Below are positions 13,263 to 18,659 of a stretch of 18,659 nt of DNA, piece after piece; position 1 is the stretch's first letter, and each line of letters starts with the position of its first letter. The DNA is from an uncultured Faecalibacterium sp. (GTDB lineage: Bacteria > Bacillota > Clostridia > Oscillospirales > Ruminococcaceae), in contig CAKTEM010000028.1 in assembly GCA_934548045.1 (NCBI GenBank), positions 1 through 18,659 on the forward strand, in the 5' to 3' direction. The notes under the pieces were generated by a model that ran no database searches, was not told the origin of the DNA, and was given only the letters and a program-made list of their open reading frames with translations. A program made the position numbers and the translations under genes.

Positions 13263-14992
13263 TCAACAAAAAACTGCTTTCCTTTGACCGCGGCGCACTG
13301 CGCTACGTCGGCCTGAACGTTCTGTTCCAGTGGCTCGGGATGCTCTGCAATGTCGTCTTTGTGACCGTCATTGCCGGGCTGCTGGGTTCTGTCTTTGATG
13401 GGACCCTGACCCAGAGCAGCCTTGTACAGGGGATGCTCCTCTGCGTCGCCACCGTTCCGGTGCGGTATGGCCTTACCATCTGCGCCTCTTCCATGAGCGA
13501 CAAGGCATCCAAGGATGTCAAGCGGACGCTCCGCTCCAACATCTACGCCAAGCTCACCCGTCTGGGTGCCGGTTACAGCGAGACCATCGCCACCAGCGAA
13601 GTCGTCATGCTGGCGAGTGAGGGCGTCGAGCAAATCGACACCTACTTCGCAAAGTATCTGCCCCAGCTGTTTTACAGCCTGCTGGCTCCCCTGACCCTGT
13701 TCATCCTGCTGGTGGGCGTCCATGCACGGTCGGCTATCATCCTGCTGTGCTGTGTGCCGCTCATCCCGATGTCCATCGTCGCGGTGCAGAAATTCGCAAA
13801 GAAGCTGCTGGCAAAATACTGGGGCGAGTACACGACCCTCGGCGACAGCTTCCTTGAGAACATTCAGGGCCTGACGACTCTGAAAATTTATCAGGCTGAC
13901 GCCTGGAAGCACGAGGAGATGAACGCGCAGGCTGAGCGGTTCCGCAAGATCACCATGAAGGTCCTGACGATGCAGCTGAACTCAGTCACCCTGATGGACC
14001 TGATGGCCTACGGCGGTGCCGGTCTGGGCATCATCAGCGCGGTCGCAGCATTTGCGGCCGGACAGCTGAGCCTGACTTCCACCCTCAAAATCGTTCTGCT
14101 GGCGGCAGACTTCTTCCTGCCCCTGCGCCTGCTGGGAAGCTACTTCCACATCGCCATGAACGGTGCGGCTTCGGCGGAGAAGATCTTCAAGCTGCTGGCC
14201 GCCGACGAAAAGGCCGACGGTACCCGGACGCTGGACACCACCGACACCACCCTCAAGCTGGAGCATATCACCTTCGGCTACGAGAAAGACCGCACCATCC
14301 TGAACGACATCTCCCTCACCATTCCGCAGGGCAGCTTCGTTTCGCTGGTCGGTGAGAGCGGCTGCGGCAAGAGTACCATCGCGGCCCTGCTGTCCGGCAG
14401 CCGCACCGGATATACCGGCAGCGTGACGATGGGCGGAATCCCGGTCGAGGACATCAAGCAGGCCGACCGTCTGCATGCTTTGACGCTGGTTCCGCACAAC
14501 GCCACTATCTTCAAGGGTACGGTGGCCTCGAACCTCCGGATGGCCTCACCGGACGCGACCGAGCAGCAGCTCTGGAACGCGCTCGAGCAGGTCAACCTCG
14601 CCGACTTCTGCCGCAGTCAGGACGGTCTTGCGACCGAACTGCACGAGGGCGGCTCCAACCTGTCCGGCGGTCAGCGTCAGCGTCTGGCAATGGCGCGCGC
14701 GCTGCTCCACGACTCGCCCATCTACCTCTTCGATGAGGCTACTTCCAACGTAGACGCCGAGAGTGAGAACGACATCATGCAGGCCATCCGTGGCTTGGCT
14801 GGCAGGAAGACGGTCATCCTCATCTCGCACCGCCTTGCCAATGTCGTGGACAGCGACTGCATCTATGTCATGGAAAAGGGCAAGATCGCCGAGCAGGGCC
14901 GTCACGCCGAGCTTCTGGCGAAGAATGGCGTATACAGCCGGTTGTATCAGGCGCAAAAACAACTCGAAGACCTTGGGGAGGTGCAGGCATGA
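13259..14992 (+). CDS. ABC exporter half-transporter 1 (CydD-like permease/ATPase)
   Basis: This 577-aa TMD-NBD fusion carries a six-helix membrane domain (about 15-310) followed by the ATPase. Visible NBD motifs are Walker A GESGCGKST (365-373), signature LSGGQ (468-472), Walker B YLFDE (D492, E493) and the switch H524 (ISHRLA). The Q-loop glutamine is replaced by H413 (LVPHNATIF). The membrane part includes FFLPLRLLGSYFHIAMNGAASAEKIF, which strongly recalls CydD-type exporters. The start is GTG 13259, overlapping the dtxR-like stop by 4 nt with GGAG upstream, so translation is coupled. No cytochrome bd genes are in the window, so export of a thiol is not proven; iron- or haem-related export is equally possible. 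Confidence 0.9.
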   Translation: MINKKLLSFDRGALRYVGLNVLFQWLGMLCNVVFVTVIAGLLGSVFDGTLTQSSLVQGMLLCVATVPVRYGLTICASSMSDKASKDVKRTLRSNIYAKLTRLGAGYSETIATSEVVMLASEGVEQIDTYFAKYLPQLFYSLLAPLTLFILLVGVHARSAIILLCCVPLIPMSIVAVQKFAKKLLAKYWGEYTTLGDSFLENIQGLTTLKIYQADAWKHEEMNAQAERFRKITMKVLTMQLNSVTLMDLMAYGGAGLGIISAVAAFAAGQLSLTSTLKIVLLAADFFLPLRLLGSYFHIAMNGAASAEKIFKLLAADEKADGTRTLDTTDTTLKLEHITFGYEKDRTILNDISLTIPQGSFVSLVGESGCGKSTIAALLSGSRTGYTGSVTMGGIPVEDIKQADRLHALTLVPHNATIFKGTVASNLRMASPDATEQQLWNALEQVNLADFCRSQDGLATELHEGGSNLSGGQRQRLAMARALLHDSPIYLFDEATSNVDAESENDIMQAIRGLAGRKTVILISHRLANVVDSDCIYVMEKGKIAEQGRHAELLAKNGVYSRLYQAQKQLEDLGEVQA

Positions 14993-16662
14993 AAAAGACA
15001 ACACACCGCAGTCCGCTGCAGATCGTCGGGCGGCTCATCGTCCTTGTCAAGCCGATGCTCCCCATCATGCTGGCCGCTATCGTCATGGGCGTCGCCGGAC
15101 ATTTCTGCGCGACCTTCATCACCATCTTCGGCGGTTTCGGCATCCTAACCGCCGCCGGGCTTCCCAGTCCGCTGGGTTCGGTCGGCACTGCGTTCGCCTG
15201 CATCCTGATTTTTGCTCTGCTGCGCGGCGTTCTCCGGTACGCGGAGCAGGCTTCCAACCACTATATCGCGTTCAAGCTGCTGGCCTTGATTCGCGACAAG
15301 GTCTTCGGCGCGCTCCGCCGTCTGACCCCGGCCAAACTCGAGGGTCGGGATCGCGGCGACCTGATCTCCCTCATCACCGCCGACATCGAAGCGTTGGAAG
15401 TCTTCTACGCCCACACCATCTCGCCCATCTGCATTGCAGTCCTCTGCGTTATTGGCATGACCTGTTTTACCGCAAGTTATCACATCCTGCCTGCGCTGGT
15501 GCTGCTGGCCGGTTATCTGCTGGTGGGCGTTGCCCTCCCCATCTGGTCGGCAAAGCGCGGCGATGCCGTCGCCCGGGAGTACCGGCAGGCACTGGCCGAC
15601 ACCAACAGCTACGTCCTCGAGAGCCTGCGCGGTCTGAAAGACACCCTGCAGTATCAGGACGTTGAGACTCGCTCCGCCGGCATCACCGCCCAGAGCGAGA
15701 CGCTGGGCGAAAAGCAGAAAGCTCTGAAATACCGCGAGGGCGTCACCGTCGGCGTGACGAATTCCCTTATCCTCTTTACTGCGCTGGCCGTTCTGGGTGT
15801 CAGCCTGAGCCTGTATCAGTCGGGTCAGATGGGTGCTGAGGGTGTTCTCATCTGCACCCTGTCCGCCCTCAGCTCCTTTGGTCCGGTCGTCGCTCTGGCG
15901 AACCTCGGCGCAAGCCTGACGCAGGTCTTTGCAAGCGCAGACCGCGTTCTCGACCTGCTGGACGAAGAGCCTGTCACCGCTGACGTCACCGACGGCAAGG
16001 GCACCGCCTCCTTTACCGGTGCTGCGGCAGAGCATGTCAGCTTCTCCTACGCGGATGAGCAGGTCCTGCGTGACCTGAGCCTGACGATTCCCGAAAAGAA
16101 GATCGTCGGCATCACCGGACGTTCCGGCAGCGGCAAGTCCACCTTCCTCCGTCTGCTGATGCGGTTCTGGGATGTGAACACCGGCTCCATCCGCTTCGGC
16201 GAGGACGACATCCGCAAGGTCAACACAGCGACCCTCCGCGCACAGGAAAGCCTTGTGACGCAGGAGACGGAGCTGTTCGACGACACCATCGAGAACAACA
16301 TCAAAATCGCCAAGCGGAATGCCACCCACGAGGAAGTCGAAGCCGCCTGCAAGAAGGCCGCTCTGGACAGCTTCATCCGCAGCCTGCCGAAGGGCTATGA
16401 GACGCCGGTCGGTGAGCTGGGCGGCGCGCTCTCCGGCGGTGAACGCCAGCGCATCGGTGTCGCTCGTGCCTTCCTGCACGACGCGCCCTTCCTCCTGCTG
16501 GACGAGCCGACCTCCAACCTCGACAGCCTGAACGAGGGCGTCATCCTCAAGGCGGTTCAGGCCGAGTGCAAGGATAAGACCGTCCTCCTCGTCTCTCACC
16601 GCAAATCTACGATGGCTGTCGCCGACCTGAGCTTCTCGGTCGAAAGCGGCCGCCTGAGCTGA
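14989..16662 (+). CDS. ABC exporter half-transporter 2 (CydC-like permease/ATPase)
   Basis: This 557-aa TMD-NBD partner of the previous gene forms a probable heterodimer with it. The membrane domain runs about 10-310 (LVKPMLPIMLAAIVMGVAGH, then HTISPICIAVLCVIGMTCF). NBD motifs are Walker A GRSGSGKST (377-385), Q-loop Q425 (LVTQETELFDD), signature LSGGE (481-485), Walker B LLLDE (D505, E506) and H537 (VSHRKS). All catalytic residues are intact. ATG 14989 overlaps the stop of the first ABC gene (ATGA), with GGGGAGG just upstream. The dtxR-ABC-ABC order with two 4-nt overlaps marks one transcription and translation unit, ended by the hairpin at 16682-16721. Confidence 0.92.
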   Translation: MKKTTHRSPLQIVGRLIVLVKPMLPIMLAAIVMGVAGHFCATFITIFGGFGILTAAGLPSPLGSVGTAFACILIFALLRGVLRYAEQASNHYIAFKLLALIRDKVFGALRRLTPAKLEGRDRGDLISLITADIEALEVFYAHTISPICIAVLCVIGMTCFTASYHILPALVLLAGYLLVGVALPIWSAKRGDAVAREYRQALADTNSYVLESLRGLKDTLQYQDVETRSAGITAQSETLGEKQKALKYREGVTVGVTNSLILFTALAVLGVSLSLYQSGQMGAEGVLICTLSALSSFGPVVALANLGASLTQVFASADRVLDLLDEEPVTADVTDGKGTASFTGAAAEHVSFSYADEQVLRDLSLTIPEKKIVGITGRSGSGKSTFLRLLMRFWDVNTGSIRFGEDDIRKVNTATLRAQESLVTQETELFDDTIENNIKIAKRNATHEEVEAACKKAALDSFIRSLPKGYETPVGELGGALSGGERQRIGVARAFLHDAPFLLLDEPTSNLDSLNEGVILKAVQAECKDKTVLLVSHRKSTMAVADLSFSVESGRLS

Positions 16663-16670
16663 TTTTCACA

Positions 16671-16728
16671 GTATAAAAAAGCAAGGCACCCTGTCACCGG
16701 AGTGGTTGGCAGGGTGCCTTGTTTTTCT
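16671..16728. terminator. Bidirectional terminator between the ABC operon and the glucuronidase gene
   Basis: A perfect 12-bp stem is formed by CAAGGCACCCTG (16682-16693) and CAGGGTGCCTTG (16710-16721) with a 16-nt loop. It is flanked by A6 on the left and T5 on the right, so it can stop both convergent transcripts. The glucuronidase stop codon is at 16732-16734. Confidence 0.92.
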
Positions 16729-16731
16729 TAT

Positions 16732-18552
16732 TTATTCTTCGGATTTATAGTTCAGCGGAAGGGATTCCCAACGCTTTTTGAAGGTAAACGCTGCATCCTT
16801 GGGCTGACGCTGACGGGTAAAGATTCCCTTCTTGTTTCCGTTGACGCGCATAACACCCTCGGAAGTCTGGAAATCCGCAAAGTTCCAGACCAGCTCACCC
16901 TGCACGAAATCATAGCTGTCGAACACACTGAAGTTCATCGCCAGATACTCGTTCTGGTACTCCTGACTCCACATGATGGCCGGCAGCTTGTGTTCGGTGG
17001 AGAGGGTATCGGTACCGAACTCGGTGAAGACGAACGGAACATTCAGCTTTTTTGCCGCCCATTTGTCCATCTCAGCGCGGAACTTGACCTCGGCTTCTTC
17101 CATCTCGGCACCGCCGCTGATGTACCAACCATAATATCGGTTCAGGCAGATGAAGTCACACAGCTGATAGCAGCGGCACTTGTCGGGCGCGCTGTTCTTC
17201 TCGAACGCACCGGTCAACGGACGGTTCTGTGGGTCAAGCGGACGAGCGGCCTCGAAGACCTTCGTGAAGTAATCCTTCGCATACTCGCTGGTCGTCTCCG
17301 GCTCATTGAACAGGCTCCACGCGAAAACACTGGGATGGTTCTTGTCACGCGCTACCATCTCTTCGACCTGCTGGATGTGATTTTTTAGCAACTCCGGAAC
17401 GGTAGGCGTCTCAAAGAAATAGGTGTACTGGCCGGTGCCTGCCGCCGCGAAATTATGGGTCGAGCGCATCATGCCGACTGCCGGAACTTCATCAATAATG
17501 AGGAATCCTTCTTCATCCGCCATCTGGTACCACTCTTCCGCATACGGATAGTGGCTGGTGCGGAAGCAGTTGGCGTCCGTCCACTTCATGCACTCAAAAT
17601 CCCGTTTTGCGACCGCCCAGTTGAAGCCACGGCCCAGAATATCAAAATCCTCGTGCTTGCCGAAGCCTTTCAGATAGACCGGCTCCCCGTTGATGAGGAT
17701 CTTTGTACCGCGGATCTCCACGGTTCGGATACCAATGCGCTCCCGGTATTCGTCCACGATCGAGCCGCCCTGCTTCATCGTGATGACGATGGTATAAAGA
17801 TAGGCGTTCCGCACCTGCCAAAGATGTGCGTTCTGCACATGGAGAACACCTTCTGCACCTTCAGCTTCTGCCACCAGATCGTTTTCTGCGTCCAGCAGCT
17901 GTACCGAGACTTCTCCTTCACCCTCACAGAAAACGTTGTAGTCCACCTGTGCATCCGCGCCGTTCAGCGTGTAGCGCACCTCATAATCCCGGATACTTTC
18001 CGCCGGGAGGGTCACAAGATAGACGCTGCGCTGGATTCCGGAATAGTTGAAGAAGTCGAAATAAGGCTTGACGATCTTTCTGCCGCTGGACAGGATATTG
18101 TGGGTACCGCAGGGCAGAGTGCTTTCGTTCAGGTCGTTGTTCACCCAGACGCAGACACGGTTTTCCTCGCCCAGACGGACGACATCCGTGATATCGGCGA
18201 TAACCGGGAGGAAGCCGCCCTCGTGCCGGGTGATTTCAACACCGTTGCAGAATACGATGGCGCGATGGGTGATGCTGCCGAAACGGAGCTGGACTTTTCC
18301 CCGTGCGGCTTCCGGCACGAAGAAATCCTTCTGATACCAGAAATCGCCGCAGTAATCCCGGTCGGGGCCATTGGTGAAGAAATCGGAGAAGCTGGCCGGC
18401 ACCGGCATCGAGATAGGTGCAGGCAGGCCGTTCTTCCAGTTTTCCGCGAGACCGCAGGACTTCGGGTCAAACTGGAACTGCCACATTCCATCCAGTGACA
18501 GAGCCATGCGATAACGGTTCGTTATGGGGTAAAGCACTGAGTTTTTCATCAT
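16732..18552 (-). CDS. uidA: Beta-glucuronidase (GH2)
   Basis: This retaining GH2 glycosidase releases glucuronic acid from glucuronide conjugates, such as drug, bile-acid or steroid glucuronides in the gut. From the chosen start it is 606 aa, close to E. coli GusA (603). Domain order is sugar-binding (about 1-185), Ig-like (about 186-280) and TIM barrel (about 281-606). Acid/base E417 lies in WSLFNEPET and nucleophile E511 in FTEFGTDTL. The glucuronidase-specific N-x-K motif (N573, K575, in NGNKKGIFTRQRQPK) separates it from beta-galactosidases. The active-site loop after VPAVGMM is of intermediate length, shorter than E. coli loop 1. An upstream in-frame start (18636) is rejected: GGGAG (18562-18566) is 9 nt before ATG 18550-18552, and the -10 box lies inside the longer frame. 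No signal peptide is seen, so it is intracellular. Confidence 0.95.
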   Translation of the reverse strand: MMKNSVLYPITNRYRMALSLDGMWQFQFDPKSCGLAENWKNGLPAPISMPVPASFSDFFTNGPDRDYCGDFWYQKDFFVPEAARGKVQLRFGSITHRAIVFCNGVEITRHEGGFLPVIADITDVVRLGEENRVCVWVNNDLNESTLPCGTHNILSSGRKIVKPYFDFFNYSGIQRSVYLVTLPAESIRDYEVRYTLNGADAQVDYNVFCEGEGEVSVQLLDAENDLVAEAEGAEGVLHVQNAHLWQVRNAYLYTIVITMKQGGSIVDEYRERIGIRTVEIRGTKILINGEPVYLKGFGKHEDFDILGRGFNWAVAKRDFECMKWTDANCFRTSHYPYAEEWYQMADEEGFLIIDEVPAVGMMRSTHNFAAAGTGQYTYFFETPTVPELLKNHIQQVEEMVARDKNHPSVFAWSLFNEPETTSEYAKDYFTKVFEAARPLDPQNRPLTGAFEKNSAPDKCRCYQLCDFICLNRYYGWYISGGAEMEEAEVKFRAEMDKWAAKKLNVPFVFTEFGTDTLSTEHKLPAIMWSQEYQNEYLAMNFSVFDSYDFVQGELVWNFADFQTSEGVMRVNGNKKGIFTRQRQPKDAAFTFKKRWESLPLNYKSEE

Positions 18553-18574
18553 AGAACGATGCTCCCGTTTTTTG

Positions 18575-18603
18575 ATTATATTTATGGTCTGTTTACCAAA
18601 AAT
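18575..18603 (-). promoter_or_regulatory. Glucuronidase promoter with TGGT-N6-ACCA dyad
   Basis: On the minus strand a perfect TATAAT (18575-18580) lies about 20 nt before the ribosome site. The -35 region is only T-rich (about 18598-18603). Between them the dyad TGGTCTGTTTACCA (18585-18598) could bind a repressor. A weak -35 plus spacer operator is typical of regulated promoters. Confidence 0.55.
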
Positions 18604-18647
18604 GCTCCGCAGCTGTTCATCCTTCAAGAAAAACATCTGCGAAGCAC
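18598..18647 (-). terminator. Terminator-like hairpin of an upstream off-window gene
   Basis: On the minus strand GTGCTTCGCAG (18637-18647) pairs with CTGCGGAGCAT (18602-18612) over 11 bp with two G-U, around a 24-nt loop, followed by a T5 run. This would end a minus-strand transcript coming from beyond 18659, or form a leader structure if transcription reads through. Confidence 0.5.
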
Positions 18648-18659
18648 GGCGTTATTTTA

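Noticed and set aside
15145..16599. Minus-strand open frame of 484 codons opposite the second ABC gene
   Set aside because: It is a shadow of a GC-rich coding strand; the plus-strand ABC motifs are complete.

Overview
The window looks like a chromosomal segment from a gut Clostridia member of the Faecalibacterium/Oscillospiraceae type. The reasons are moderate-to-high GC coding DNA with strong AGGAGG-type ribosome sites, AT-rich intergenic promoters, a tRNA without an encoded CCA, a tandem feoA-feoA-feoB locus with a small Cys-rich protein, a DUF3793 gene, and a GH2 beta-glucuronidase. The genus is an inference from overall flavour, not from a marker search. I see no phage, insertion sequence or CRISPR.

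Layout. (1) 1-~100 is the 3' end of the RNase P RNA gene, closed by a terminator whose T-tract runs into the promoter of the next operon. (2) 238-4686 is a plus-strand cluster: glutamine-dependent NAD+ synthetase (nadE), a one-TM NusG-domain-II protein, a LytR-CpsA-Psr wall-polymer ligase with an acidic Pro/Thr/Glu/Ser tail, and an AT-rich AbrB-like/HTH gene that looks compositionally foreign. (3) 4890-6449 is tRNA-Arg(CCU) on the minus strand and a KtrB/TrkH-type potassium channel subunit. A perfect 22-bp bidirectional terminator separates it from (4) the minus-strand genes pepT (6511-7728) and a GNAT acetyltransferase (7959-8483), with a 120-bp multi-armed inverted-repeat element between them.

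(5) 8569-16662 is the most interesting part, an apparent iron-homeostasis island. It holds a DUF3793 gene behind a strong promoter with a structured leader; the feo ferrous-iron uptake operon (feoA, feoA, feoB, and a 58-residue Cys-rich membrane peptide); and a second operon of an atypical DtxR-family repressor overlapped by two half-transporters of a CydDC-like heterodimeric ABC exporter. Sites of the form GTTAG-N6-CTAAC, or degenerate versions, recur at the promoters of DUF3793 and feo and just upstream of the dtxR-like gene. The simplest model is a local regulon in which the DtxR-like protein controls iron uptake, DUF3793 and its own ABC operon.

(6) 16732-18552 is a minus-strand beta-glucuronidase with the diagnostic N-x-K motif. 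It has its own promoter carrying a TGGT-N6-ACCA dyad and lies behind the terminator of an off-window gene. Several track-length starts were moved downstream (pepT, the acetyltransferase and the glucuronidase) because ribosome sites and promoters place translation there.
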